From Kyrpidia spormannii (GTDB lineage Bacteria > Bacillota > Bacilli > Kyrpidiales > Kyrpidiaceae): a DNA stretch of 64,000 nt. Of this stretch, positions 56,701 through 64,000 are shown one piece after another. Each line of letters opens with the position of its first letter. The first letter of the stretch is position 1. The notes under the pieces were generated by a model. The model searched no databases, was not told the origin of the DNA, and worked only from the letters and a program-made list of their open reading frames with translations. The position numbers and the translations under genes were made by a program. The DNA lies in NCBI RefSeq assembly GCF_002804065.1, contig NZ_CP024955.1, positions 2,914,001-2,978,000 of the forward strand, given 5' to 3'.

Positions 56701-56718
56701 CCTGGCAGCGCGAGGTAG
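53698..56718 (+). CDS. hsdR: Type I restriction enzyme R subunit (nuclease-translocase)
   Basis: This 1006-residue subunit cuts unmethylated DNA after ATP-driven translocation. The N-terminal nuclease domain has LPVFTFELKN (Glu-x-Lys) near residue 170. The motor has HSAGSGKSNSIAWLA near residue 323, the DEAH-type IIDEAHSGQGG near 429, and ICADKFQTGYDEPLLHTMYV with motif VI residues in the second RecA fold. The C-terminal helical domain is complete. It is translationally coupled to hsdS. No internal stop or shift is present, so the system looks functional. Confidence 0.95.
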   Translation: MKPTDTSEAGLETLICRALAGSDCTPRPAGTPAVVAETPAAYAGLGWLPGDPADYDREYCVDLVQLAAFLRSTQPEVAEALDLDHDSPTRRKFLARLQGEVSKRGVVDVLRGGIQHGPHRIELFYGTPSPGNEVARALYEQNRFTVTRQLRYSRDEMQRALDLVLFINGLPVFTFELKNRLTKQTVHDAIEQYRRDRNPREKLFELGRCVAHFAVDDNEVWFCTHLAGKASWFLPFNKGYNDGAGNPPNPQGLKTDYLWREVLTRESLTDILENYAQLVEEKDPKSGRKSRKQIFPRYHQLDVVRKLLADARKHGAGRRYLIQHSAGSGKSNSIAWLAHQLIGLARDGRPIFDSIIVVTDRRILDQQIRDTVKQFAQVSATVGHAEHSGDLRRFIEGGKKIIITTLQKFPFILDEIGGEHRGRHFAIIIDEAHSGQGGRTSAKMSMALSEAGAEDEEETFEDRINRLMETRKLLPNASYFAFTATPKNKTLEMFGEPDPQPDGTVKHRPFHSYTMKQAIQEGFILDVLAHYTPVNSYYKLIKKIEDDPEFDVKKAQKKLRRFVEGHEHAIRLKSEIMVDHFHEQVIAKGKIGGRARAMVVTGSIERAIQYFHAFKAYLAERKSPYRAIVAFSGEHEYGGQQVTEASLNGFPSNQIADKIREDPYRFLICADKFQTGYDEPLLHTMYVDKVLSGVKAVQTLSRLNRAHPQKHDTFVLDFVNDPEAIQKAFEPYYRTTILADETDPNKLHDLKADLDGYQVYAPEEVDELVRLYLDGADRDRLDPILDACVTTYIEHLDEDGQVDFKGKAKAFLRTYNFLSSILPYTNAEWEKLSIFLNFLVPKLPAPKEEDLSKGILEAIDMDSYRVEKQATMRIALADADAEIEPLPTVGGGHKPEPELDRLSNIIKAFNDQFGNIPWTDADRVRKLITEEIPARVAADAAYQNARKYSDKQNARIEHDKALGRVMIALLQDDTELFKQFSDNEGFRRWLTDTVFALTYGEPGSAR

Positions 56719-56866
56719 CCAGGACCCAGACGAGGCGGTCCGGCGCCATCTCGCTTGGACGTTGTCTACGGTAACGTAAAAAGGGACCACTGTAGTAACG
56801 CCATGGGACGCACCTGTGCGTGGCAATCATCAAGTTGACTATGGTAGCCACGAGAATCGGACCCAC

Positions 56867-56905
56867 CCCTGCTTAGGCGGCGCCTAAGCAGGGTCACCCG
56901 TTTTT
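56867..56905 (+). terminator. Perfect palindrome with T-run after hsdR
   Basis: CCCTGCTTAGGCG and CGCCTAAGCAGGG form a thirteen-base perfect inverted repeat with one central base at 56867-56893. It is followed by CACCCG and TTTTT. It probably terminates the hsd operon; a recombination or protein-binding site is also possible. The remaining 56719-56866 shows no gene. Confidence 0.55.
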
Positions 56906-56962
56906 CCGCGCTCTTGCTGTTGCCTTGATGAGCATAAGTTTTAGTTGGAGGGTTGCTTTGTC

Positions 56963-57286
56963 ATGAAAAATACCAAGGCTTTCTTTATTTTACTGATTCT
57001 TCAATTTTTTTATTTTCTCTTCCTGATCCCATGGAGCGCCATTTTCTTCGTCTCCGGCATGATGTTCGATGCTCCCGGTTCGGAAAACAACATCTTGTTG
57101 CTCGCAATTTTTTTTGCCATCATGGTCTATCCCGTTGCGTTGATCAGTTCCTCAGTGATGAGCTGGAAATGGTATAAAAAAGGTCATTTTCGTCGCTCGT
57201 ACATATGGAATTCGATTCCATTGATATGGATCATACCGATATTATTGGTACTCGTGCTGGCGTTAATTTTTGCTAATTTTACATAA
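56963..57286 (+). CDS. Small membrane protein of unknown function
   Basis: This 107-residue protein has about three transmembrane segments (AFFILLILQFFYFLFLIPW, ILLLAIFFAIMVYPVALISS and LIWIIPILLVLVLALIF). No motif is recognised. Its base composition is clearly more AT-rich than the hsd genes, which suggests a different origin. GGAGGG lies about ten bases before the ATG. It stands alone between the restriction operon and an IS66 element. Confidence 0.6.
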   Translation: MKNTKAFFILLILQFFYFLFLIPWSAIFFVSGMMFDAPGSENNILLLAIFFAIMVYPVALISSSVMSWKWYKKGHFRRSYIWNSIPLIWIIPILLVLVLALIFANFT

Positions 57287-57398
57287 AAATTATTTCTGGC
57301 CAAGTGCTGTTCCAACCCAAGTTTGACATCGGTCGCGCCGTGATGCTCGTGGTCGGCCAAGACGTCACCAGATCCTTGGATGATTTCGCTGTCACCGG

Positions 57399-57410
57399 GT
57401 AAGCGTCAAA
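57399..57410 (+). repeat. IS66 left inverted repeat
   Basis: GTAAGCGTCAAA is the exact complement of the right end at 62431-62442; GTAAGCG is the typical start of IS66-family ends. Confidence 0.8.
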
Positions 57411-57493
57411 TCCGACACACCTGGCCGAGCAATCAGCCGCATGCGATGATTCTCTCATACACCACCTGAGTGCAGGAGGAGGAGATCATCGCC

Positions 57494-57823
57494 ATGACAA
57501 GGACCGAGTTGCGGAAAACTTGGGCAGACCGTGTGGCCCACTTCGAGGCCAGCGGCCAAAGCGCCGCCGCCTGGTGTGCCGCCCACCACATTCAACCCCA
57601 TCAATTGTACTATTGGCGGCGGAAACTGCGAACCTCGGAGAAGCCCCAGACCCCCAGCGCTTCCCTGTTGCCCCAATGGCTCCCCGTTGAGATCGACGAA
57701 ACCTCGTTGGACGCAGAGACCTCTGTGGTGATCCGGGTTCATCAAATCGTCCTGGAAGCCCGGCCCGGCTGTTCTCCCGAGTGGCTCGCCGACCTCGTGC
57801 GGGCCCTGATGTCCCGGTGTTAG
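57494..57823 (+). CDS. tnpA: IS66 accessory protein TnpA
   Basis: This 109-residue accessory protein has a helix-turn-helix of the IS3/IS66 OrfA kind (TWADRVAHFEASGQSAAAWC, HHIQPHQLYYWRRKL). Such proteins bind the ends of the element and are needed for transposition together with TnpB and TnpC. AGGAGGAGGAG precedes the ATG at 57494; a GTG at 57470 is less likely. The stop overlaps the tnpB start. Confidence 0.85.
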   Translation: MTRTELRKTWADRVAHFEASGQSAAAWCAAHHIQPHQLYYWRRKLRTSEKPQTPSASLLPQWLPVEIDETSLDAETSVVIRVHQIVLEARPGCSPEWLADLVRALMSRC

Positions 57824-60689
57824 AGAATCCCGGACAACGGGTCTATCTCGCCTGTGGAAGCACCGACTTGCGCAAGTCCATCGACGGGCTCGCTGTGCTG
57901 GTCAAAGAGCAGTTCGAACTGGACCCGTTTTCGCCGTGTCTTTTCGCGTTTTGCAGTGCGACTTGAAAGTCGTCGAGATTCATGTGGTGCGAATCCACCC
58001 GTCCAGAACTGCGGACGCGAACCTACCGTGACGTGGGGCAGTGGTAACGCAGCCTTGCGAGAGCTCACGGGACAATGTAGCCGCGCCAGATAGAGTGAAT
58101 TCGGGCCGGAGCCAGGTTGCGAAGTGCATGGTGAACATCCGTGAACCCTCTATAAACCGCGTCAGCGAAGACAAGCGAAACACTCTGATACGCTTGAGCC
58201 AAAAGGCATGTAGCCGGAATCGGCACTTGCAAATTGCCGATTCGCAGTTCCGAGTGCTACCGCGGGATTCAGGGCACCTAAACACTTCAGAGATGGGGTC
58301 TCGACGGAACAAGGTAAGCCCCATGGGGTCTGTCCGAAACGAGACAGTAAGCGGAACGTAAGTTACGCCGAACTCCTCAGGGGGTAGAGGAATGGGCAAA
58401 AAGCGAAGGCTGTCTTGTAATGAGACAGATAGGGGCGGCAGAAAGGCCGAGATACCCCGACGCGAAAGCGTGCAGACTTGCCCAAGGTCATCCAGCCGGG
58501 AATCCTGTAGCATGAGACGAAAGGGGTGGTCTGTTATGAACCGAAAAGCCGTCCCAAAAGACGAGTCAACAGGCCACACTCGTAAGAATCCCAGAGAAAT
58601 CCACGAAGACCCTATCATGCGCGCATGGTTGGAAGCCCAAACGGCCGAGACCCGTCCACATGATATGGACCAGTGGACAGGATGGAAGGATATCGAACGT
58701 CACGTCCTCAGGTTGCAGCGACAACTGGCTCACGCAGTCGAAAATGGCAATCGTAAAGCAGTGCGCCACTACAAGTGGCTCATTCGGACCAGCCACCACG
58801 TCAAACTTCTGGCCATTCGGCACGTGACGCAAGAAAACCGGGGACGGCGCACCCCAGGAGTCGATGGAAAAATTTACACGACGCCAAGGCAGCGCCGTAA
58901 ACTCTGCAGGCTTGTGAATCTACATCGTCGTCCTGATCCGGTTCGGCGGGTGTACATCCGTAAGAAGAATGGCAAGCTCCGACCTTTGGGAATTCCCACC
59001 ATGCACGACCGGGTGTGTCAGGCCATCCACAAGATGGCCATGGAACCTGAGTGGGATATTCAATTTGCGCCCAATACGTACGGATTCCGACCACAGCGGT
59101 CGACATGGGACGCGATCGGACAAGTTTATACCATCCTTTGTCGCTCTAACTCCCCCCAATGGGTCATCGAAGGGGATATTCGTGGGTATTTTGACAACGT
59201 CGACCACGAGAAACTGCTGGCTAAGCTCGCTCCAGAAGACCGCGTGTTCGTTCGGCGCATGTTGAAAGCCCCCGTCTTTGATCCGGAACATGGGCTTGTT
59301 CCAAGCATCAGGGGTACGCCCCAAGGGGGTCTGTTATCCCCCTTACTGGCGGTTATTGCGTTACAAGGGATGGAGAACGAGTTGCGGGAAAAGGCGTTGC
59401 AAATGAAATTTGGAAGAGACCGCACGAGTCCCGGCATTCACATCGTCAACTATGCGGACGACTTCATCGTCACGTGCAAAACCAAGGAGCAGGCCGAACA
59501 GTTTGTACCGGTCATCGCCCAGTGGCTTGCGGAGAATGTCGGGGTTGAACTCAGCCTGGAGAAGACCCACATCACACACATCGATGACGGGTTTGACTTT
59601 CTGGGATTTAACGTCCGAAAGTACCGCGGGACGCTATTGATTAAACCCGCCAAGGCCAATGTGCTAGCCTTTTTGCGGAAAATCAAAAGCATCCTGGACG
59701 CGAACAAGTCGGCCAAGCCATCTACGGTCATCCGGTTGCTGAATCCCTTGATCCGGGGATGGGGCAACTACTACAGCACCCAGGTGAGTAAGGAAATCTT
59801 TAACTACTGCGACCACAGGATTCACTGGATGCTCTGGAGATGGGCGAAACGACGACATCCGGGGAAAGGAGCCCGGTGGATTCACCGGAGGTACTTCCCT
59901 CGGCGTGGAAATCGCAAGGGGGTATTCGCGGACGGCCCACTCACGCTCGCCATCATGAGCGACATTCGCATCATCCGGCACGTGAAGATACAGGGACGAC
60001 GTTCGCCTTATCGCCCAAGCGACCAGGAGTATTTTGAAGCAAGACGAGAACATCTGCTCCTGAAACGGTTGAACGGCATGCAGAAGGCAGTGGTGCGCAA
60101 AACCCACGGACGGTGTGCACTCTGTGGATGTCCCATTTCTACGGAACACTTCCGACGCTGGCAGGTCGACGGAGACAATCCTATCCTGTTCGTTCGGATG
60201 ATTCCCGAGCGACTCGGAGGCCGCAATACGATTGCAAATGTCGTCGTTACGCACCGATGGTGCTATAACAGGTACCGATCCGTTTATAACCATGATCCCC
60301 TTCCCGACCAGCTAGAACGCTATCTTTCCAATCAGGAAAGTCTGATCGACGGACGTGTGGTGTGGGATCGTGAACGACGATGAAACTGCAGGATGGCTTG
60401 AGCCGTGTGACGGGAAACTGTCATGCACGGTTCTTAGGGGAGGAGGTGGCCGCAAGGCCACCGACTTACCCGACATCGCAAACGGGATAAACTCAAAATC
60501 CTCCAGTGGGACCACAATGGGTTCTGGCTCCATTACCGGCGCTTGGAACGGGGCACCTTTCAGTGGCCCGACGAGAATCCGTCGGAAACCCTGAAAATCA
60601 ACCGCCGGCAGTTGCAGTGGCTGCTCGACGGGCTTTCCCTGAATCAGAGCCAAGCCCATCGGGAGGTGACGGCGCGCACCGTCCTGTAA
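57817..60689 (+). CDS. tnpB: IS66 accessory protein TnpB, split by a group II intron
   Basis: Exon 1 is 57817-57955 and exon 2 is 60475-60689. Exon 1 begins with GTG inside the end of tnpA and reads YLACGSTDLRKSIDGLAVLV up to LFAFC. Joining the exons restores the family sequence FCNRKRDKLKILQWDHNGFW, then LERGTFQWP and a normal C-terminus. The spliced product has 117 residues, the usual IS66 TnpB length. Without splicing the frame stops three codons after the junction. TnpB is required for IS66 transposition but has no known enzyme activity. Confidence 0.85.
58536..60383 (+). CDS. ltrA: Group II intron reverse transcriptase/maturase with HNH domain
   Basis: This intron-encoded protein of about 615 residues has reverse-transcriptase blocks RPLGIPTMHDRVCQ, FRPQRSTWDAI, GDIRGYFDNVDH, GTPQGGLLSPLLA and the catalytic NYADDF (near residue 305). 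Domain X (maturase) lies around LNPLIRGWGNYY. A C-terminal HNH endonuclease has CALCGCP and later THRWCYNRY. It helps the intron RNA to splice and inserts it into new sites by target-primed reverse transcription. I chose the ATG at 58536; the open frame extends back to 58392 but that part is intron RNA structure. Confidence 0.93.
   Translation: MNRKAVPKDESTGHTRKNPREIHEDPIMRAWLEAQTAETRPHDMDQWTGWKDIERHVLRLQRQLAHAVENGNRKAVRHYKWLIRTSHHVKLLAIRHVTQENRGRRTPGVDGKIYTTPRQRRKLCRLVNLHRRPDPVRRVYIRKKNGKLRPLGIPTMHDRVCQAIHKMAMEPEWDIQFAPNTYGFRPQRSTWDAIGQVYTILCRSNSPQWVIEGDIRGYFDNVDHEKLLAKLAPEDRVFVRRMLKAPVFDPEHGLVPSIRGTPQGGLLSPLLAVIALQGMENELREKALQMKFGRDRTSPGIHIVNYADDFIVTCKTKEQAEQFVPVIAQWLAENVGVELSLEKTHITHIDDGFDFLGFNVRKYRGTLLIKPAKANVLAFLRKIKSILDANKSAKPSTVIRLLNPLIRGWGNYYSTQVSKEIFNYCDHRIHWMLWRWAKRRHPGKGARWIHRRYFPRRGNRKGVFADGPLTLAIMSDIRIIRHVKIQGRRSPYRPSDQEYFEARREHLLLKRLNGMQKAVVRKTHGRCALCGCPISTEHFRRWQVDGDNPILFVRMIPERLGGRNTIANVVVTHRWCYNRYRSVYNHDPLPDQLERYLSNQESLIDGRVVWDRERR
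60400..60433 (+). ncRNA. Group II intron domain V
   Basis: A 34-base hairpin GAGCCGTG..., inner stem TGACGG-GAAA-CTGTCA and closing GCACGGTTC has the catalytic AGC triad near its 5' side, a GAAA tetraloop and a two-base bulge. This is the diagnostic catalytic domain. Domain VI follows up to 60474. Confidence 0.9.
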
Positions 60690-60761
60690 GCCTCCAAACT
60701 TCTTTTCCTGTCGTGGTGGGATGTGGCAGGAAAAGAAGCGTTTGTGCCGAAATCAATAGGT

Positions 60762-62345
60762 ATGAACAACATCGTGGTTGCTGCGGAGACAATCGAATCC
60801 CTTGAGAAAAGAATCCAGCGCCTGGAACAGGAAAATGCCGAGTTGGCGGCCAAGGTGGCCTGGTATGAGGAGCAGTTTCGCCTGAGTCAACGCCGCCGGT
60901 TTGCCGCCTCCAGCGAGCGCTCCAAGACGACCTCCGAGCAGTTGGAACTGTTTAACGAGGCCGAAGTGGAGGCACAGACGCCTCCACCGGAGCCGACGGT
61001 GGAAACAGTGACGGTGCGCCGGGTGAAAAAGCCGGGTCAGCGGGAAGAGAAGCTGAAGGAGCTGCCGGTGGAACGGATCGAGCACCGCCTGGCCGAAGAG
61101 GAACAGGTTTGCCCGCAGTGTGGGGATGCGCTCCACGAGATGAGCACCGAGGTTCGGCGGGAACTCAAGATCATCCCGGCGCAGGTGAAAGTGGTGGAGC
61201 ACGTGCGGCAGTTGTACTCCTGCCGCCGTTGCGAACGCGAAGAGATCCAGACCCCGATTGTCAAGGCCCCCATGCCGAAGCCGGTCCAACCGGGAAGTCT
61301 GGCCTCCCCCTCGGCGGTAGCCTACGTGATGACGCAAAAATACGTCGAGGGGATGCCGCTGTACCGGCAGGAGCAACAGTTTGAACGCCAGGGTCTTGCC
61401 CTCTCGCGGCAAACCCTGGCGAATTGGATCGTGTACAGCGCGGAGCATTGGCTGGAGCCCTTGTACGAGCGGATGCACCGGGAGCTTTTGAACCAAGACA
61501 TCCTGCATGCGGACGAGACCACGCTGCAGGTGTTGCGGGAGCCGGGGCGGGCGGCAGAGACGACGTCGTACCTGTGGCTGTACCGCACCGGACGCTACAG
61601 TCCGCCCATCGTCCTGTATGAGTACCAGAGGACTCGGGCGGCGGAACATCCGAAGGCGTTTCTGAACGGGTTTAAAGGGTACCTGCATGTGGACGGGTAT
61701 GCGGGGTACAACGGACTGGCGGACGTGACCTTGGTGGGGTGCTGGGCGCACGCCAGGAGGAAATTTGACGAGGCACTCAAATCCCTGCCGGCCTCGAAGC
61801 GTTCGGCGCCGGTGGCCGCCAAGGAAGGCTTGGCCTATTGCAACCGGCTGTTTGCGATCGAGCGAGACCTGAAAGATCTCACGCCGGAGGAGCGGTACCG
61901 CCGCCGCTTGGAGTTGAGCCGTCCGGTGTTGGATGAGTTTTTGGCGTGGCTGGTGGAGCAAAAGGAACACGCCCTGCCCAAAAGCGCCTTTGGCCAAGCC
62001 ATTCAGTACTGCTTGGGACAGTGGGGGAAGTTGGAGGCGTTTTTGAAAGACGGGCGGTTGGAGATCGACAACAACCGGAGCGAGCGATCGATCAAGCCCT
62101 TTGTGATTGGTCGAAAAAACTGGTTATTCGCGAACACCCCGAAAGGGGCGAAGGCGAGCGCGACGGTGTACAGCATCGTGGAGACCGCCAAGGAAAACGG
62201 GCTGAATCCCTACGAATATCTTCGGTACCTGTTTGAGCGGTTGCCCAACGTGGACGTCAACGATACCAGTGTCTTGGATAGACTGTTACCGTGGTCGCCC
62301 GAGCTGCCGGAGTCTGTCCGCCGTCGGCCATCCGGGGGCACGTAA
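60762..62345 (+). CDS. tnpC: IS66 transposase TnpC
   Basis: This transposase of about 527 residues has the N-terminal coiled region [20 protein letters not shown], the basic linker, the zinc-binding CPQCG...CRRC, and the DDE catalytic domain with [25 protein letters not shown] and the Glu in [14 protein letters not shown]. The C-terminal IS66 tail ([14 protein letters not shown]) is complete. An upstream GTG at 60723 could add 13 residues, but [12 protein letters not shown] looks like the natural start. With TnpA and TnpB it would move the element. Confidence 0.92.
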   Translation: MNNIVVAAETIESLEKRIQRLEQENAELAAKVAWYEEQFRLSQRRRFAASSERSKTTSEQLELFNEAEVEAQTPPPEPTVETVTVRRVKKPGQREEKLKELPVERIEHRLAEEEQVCPQCGDALHEMSTEVRRELKIIPAQVKVVEHVRQLYSCRRCEREEIQTPIVKAPMPKPVQPGSLASPSAVAYVMTQKYVEGMPLYRQEQQFERQGLALSRQTLANWIVYSAEHWLEPLYERMHRELLNQDILHADETTLQVLREPGRAAETTSYLWLYRTGRYSPPIVLYEYQRTRAAEHPKAFLNGFKGYLHVDGYAGYNGLADVTLVGCWAHARRKFDEALKSLPASKRSAPVAAKEGLAYCNRLFAIERDLKDLTPEERYRRRLELSRPVLDEFLAWLVEQKEHALPKSAFGQAIQYCLGQWGKLEAFLKDGRLEIDNNRSERSIKPFVIGRKNWLFANTPKGAKASATVYSIVETAKENGLNPYEYLRYLFERLPNVDVNDTSVLDRLLPWSPELPESVRRRPSGGT

Positions 62346-62430
62346 ACACCGAACTGAAGAGCAGGCCCCATCACCTGGGTCGGGTGGGGCCTATTTGGCG
62401 TGCCCAAAAAGCCTACAGCCACCGGCCTCG

Positions 62431-62442
62431 TTTGACGCTTAC
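62431..62442 (-). repeat. IS66 right inverted repeat
   Basis: TTTGACGCTTAC is the exact inverse of the left end at 57399-57410. Confidence 0.8.
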
Positions 62443-62639
62443 TTTCCATTAACGATGCGGCAGGATTCACTTCATGTTACGGCCTGCAGTTTCGCTTCAC
62501 CCATCGGGGCTTTTCGCAGGGCTTCATCCTTAGGCTCTCACCACCAGATGCCTGCTAGCTACGAGGCGGTCTGGCCCCTATCTCGGCCGGACTTGCACCG
62601 GCAAGTTGTGCCTAGCTTTGCTAGGCGCGCTGTGGGGGA

Positions 62640-62651
62640 TTTGACGCTTAC
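62640..62651 (-). repeat. Second copy of the IS66 right-end sequence
   Basis: TTTGACGCTTAC recurs 209 bases after the first right end and borders the IS1634-type fragment. The bases inside it do not resemble those inside the first copy. It is probably the end of another IS66-like element. The interval 62443-62639 contains no gene I can support. Confidence 0.55.
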
Positions 62652-63327
62652 GGATTGGCGGCGGCGTCATAATCGCTGGGGATTTCATCGCGTAACAGGC
62701 CGGGTCGTTCAGGAAACGGCCGTGAAACGGCGAGTGGGGCGCCCTCGGAAAACCGATCCCGACCAAGGGAACGTAGAGGTTGTCCGGTGGCGAGTGACCT
62801 TCACGGTGGAACCCGACACAGAGGCCATTGAACAGAGACGGCAAAGGGACAGTACATTTGTCCTGATCAGTAACGTCCCGCGGACGCGTCGGGCCGACGA
62901 TGCCGATCTGCTGCGGGATTACAAAGGCCAGATCGAGGTCGAGAACCTGTTTCGGGCCCTGAAACAGCCCTATTTTGTGCACGGAATTTTCGTCAAGACG
63001 CCCAAACGCGTCTTGGCGTTGGCCTATGTCTTTTTACTGGGGCTGCTGGTGTACGCGATCATTCAACACCGGGTGCGCCAAGGGGTGCGGGAGGATCAAC
63101 AAACGGCACTGGCGATCGCGGGTGCGAAGTTTCGCTCTCCGACCACCCGGACGTTACCGAAAGAGTTTGACGGGTTAACCCTTGTGATCGTGCGCCTGCC
63201 GGATGGGACGGTCACCCATCATCTTCAAGGACTTACCGAGACAGGGATCCAGATTCTTCGATGGATTCGGATCCGGACGGATAACCTCTTGATGGGAGCT
63301 TCATTGCCACCAGCGGAAAGTGGGTAA
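62652..63327 (+). pseudogene. IS1634-type (IS4-like) transposase, C-terminal fragment
   Basis: The reading frame gives KRRVGRPRKT, DSTFVLISNVPRTRRADDAD, LLRDYKGQIEVENLFRALKQ with the catalytic Glu block, VHGIFVKTPKRVLALAYVFL and LLVYAIIQHRVRQGV. These are the last blocks of IS1634-type transposases. The N-terminal half with the first two Asp residues is missing, cut exactly at the IS66-like end at 62651. The open frame continues upstream into non-homologous DNA only by chance. Confidence 0.75.
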
Positions 63328-63546
63328 TCGACCTCTCGGCGGGCGGGTCTTCGATATCATGTGACAACTGAATCCTCAGAGAAGGCCTTGTTTGTGGATA
63401 TAACGTCGAATTTTGTCGAAATAGGCAGATGATCAATTTCATGTTTCGACATTCTTCGATATGCGAAAAATGGGATCCAGTCAGGGACCCCAACTGTAAT
63501 GAACCAAAGGTCGGCGAAAAGTTGGCTCAAGAATGTGGAAACGATG

Positions 63547-64000
63547 TCATGACCCGTTGTTCTTTTTTATCTCAAATAAAAATCGGGCTTTGATATAATT
63601 TAGTTCATTGATTAATTTAAGTCTTCCACATGCCCAGGCCGCAATTCCAAGTATTCTCAAGTCATTATTGTAATCATTAATAACTTTCTTAAGGAGTAAT
63701 TTATATTCTGCACTCTGTTTTCTGCCTATTGAATAAATCAATTCCCACGGATATTGCTCCAAAAAAGTAATATCAATGTCGGTACTGTCTAAAATACTCT
63801 GAATAACTCTCATTCTCCAGTACTCACTATCCAAATTAATTATTAAAAATTTATAATCAACAGATTTAATTGCGCTACTATCTCTTGCAATAAGCTCCAA
63901 TGCTTCTTGATCCTTATTATGAATAAATGCTTTTATGAGCTGTGACGTTAATTTTTTTGCTAAGCCAAGATTCGCTAATCTTTTATATGCATTGATTCGT
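63547..64000 (-). CDS. Partial hypothetical protein, AT-rich, runs off the right edge
   Basis: The minus-strand frame is open from the window edge to a stop at 63547, giving about 150 C-terminal residues. It contains short helical repeats (LANLGLAKKLTSQLIKAF, LRILGIAAWACGRLKLIN) reminiscent of HEAT or ankyrin-like scaffolds, but no motif I can name. The composition is about one-third GC, far below the rest, which indicates recent acquisition. The start codon lies outside the window. Confidence 0.55.
   Translation of the reverse strand, partial: RINAYKRLANLGLAKKLTSQLIKAFIHNKDQEALELIARDSSAIKSVDYKFLIINLDSEYWRMRVIQSILDSTDIDITFLEQYPWELIYSIGRKQSAEYKLLLKKVINDYNNDLRILGIAAWACGRLKLINELNYIKARFLFEIKKNNGS

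Larger units (their letters stand above)
57956..60474 (+). mobile_element. Group II intron (ORF-containing retroelement)
   Basis: The 5' end is GTGCGAC and the 3' end is TTACCCGAC, both typical of bacterial group II introns. The boundaries were placed by restoring the TnpB frame. Exon bases TTTGCA (57950-57955) can pair with TGCAAA at 58228-58233 (IBS1/EBS1), and TTTCGC (57942-57947) with GCGAAA at 58175-58180 (IBS2/EBS2). A maturase ORF lies in domain IV and domain V is at 60400-60433. All parts needed for splicing and mobility appear present. Confidence 0.88.
57399..62442 (+). mobile_element. IS66-family element carrying a group II intron
   Basis: The element has tnpA, tnpB and tnpC in order and is bounded by twelve-base inverted ends GTAAGCGTCAAA (57399-57410) and TTTGACGCTTAC (62431-62442). 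A 2519-base group II intron is inserted in tnpB. The 8 bases flanking it (GTCACCGG left, TTTCCATT right) do not match, so no target duplication is seen. The transposase genes are otherwise intact. Confidence 0.85.

Noticed and set aside
60753-61997. Open frame of 414 codons on the minus strand
   Set aside because: Antisense to IS66 tnpC; the translation is a mirror of the transposase gene.
57391-62450. Target-site duplication of the IS66 element
   Set aside because: The 8 bases on the two sides (GTCACCGG and TTTCCATT) differ, and so do those after the second right-end copy.
62233-62651. Upstream part of the open frame that ends in the IS1634 fragment
   Set aside because: Homology starts only after the IS66-like end at 62651; the earlier codons run through IS66 tnpC 3' DNA and non-coding sequence.
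1-64000. CRISPR array
   Set aside because: No regularly spaced repeats with unique spacers were found; the only regular array is the four-copy IS21 end at 16086.

Overview
The window is about 60 % GC, densely packed and with clear Shine-Dalgarno sites. Red-type RuBisCO genes with CbbX, an 11-subunit complex I without NuoEFG, methyl-accepting proteins and many IS66/IS21/IS110/IS256/ISL3/IS1634 pieces point to a facultatively autotrophic, probably thermophilic Firmicute. A relative of Kyrpidia (Alicyclobacillaceae) is my best guess; this is inferred from gene content, not from any search.

Region 1 (1-15054, all +) is one long operon-like run. The 3' tip of cbbL is followed by cbbS, cbbX, a YumC-type ferredoxin-NADP reductase, transketolase, nuoM, rpiB, then nuoA-B-C-D-H-I-J-K-L-N. 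Calvin-cycle genes and the proton-pumping dehydrogenase are physically interleaved: nuoM sits between tkt and rpiB and is missing from its usual place between nuoL and nuoN.

Region 2 (15.3-25.2 kb) holds an orphan Phd-type antitoxin whose PIN toxin was cut off by an IS21 fragment, a PH-domain protein, a beta-carbonic anhydrase, a secreted stalk-domain protein, and a signalling group: HD-GYP protein, frameshifted EAL protein and two chemoreceptors.

Region 3 (25.2-35 kb) has a 22-base poly-C tract and IS21 remnants, then a minus-strand hydantoin/oxoproline-type catabolic operon (NCS1 permease, hyuA, hyuB, hyuC). A textbook sigma-54 promoter precedes it and a PAS-containing sigma-54 activator is encoded divergently.

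Region 4 (35-41.8 kb) holds a translationally coupled pair of P-loop proteins, one of which looks like a chimera of a Nudix N-terminus with a ParA-like C-terminus. It is followed by a pRiA4b ORF-3-like protein, a PLP decarboxylase overlapping an MFS transporter gene, and a divergent LysR regulator.

Region 5 (41.8-64 kb) is an accessory island. It contains transposase remnants (ISL3, IS110, TnpB, IS256), a HicAB module with a visible operator, a helicase remnant, and a complete type I restriction-modification operon hsdM-X-hsdS-hsdR. X is a zinc-hook ATPase resembling the RloC/PrrC anticodon-nuclease family. Next is an IS66 element whose tnpB is interrupted by a group II intron with exact, readable boundaries and frame-restoring exons. 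The window ends with an IS1634-type remnant and an AT-rich partial gene that runs off the right edge.
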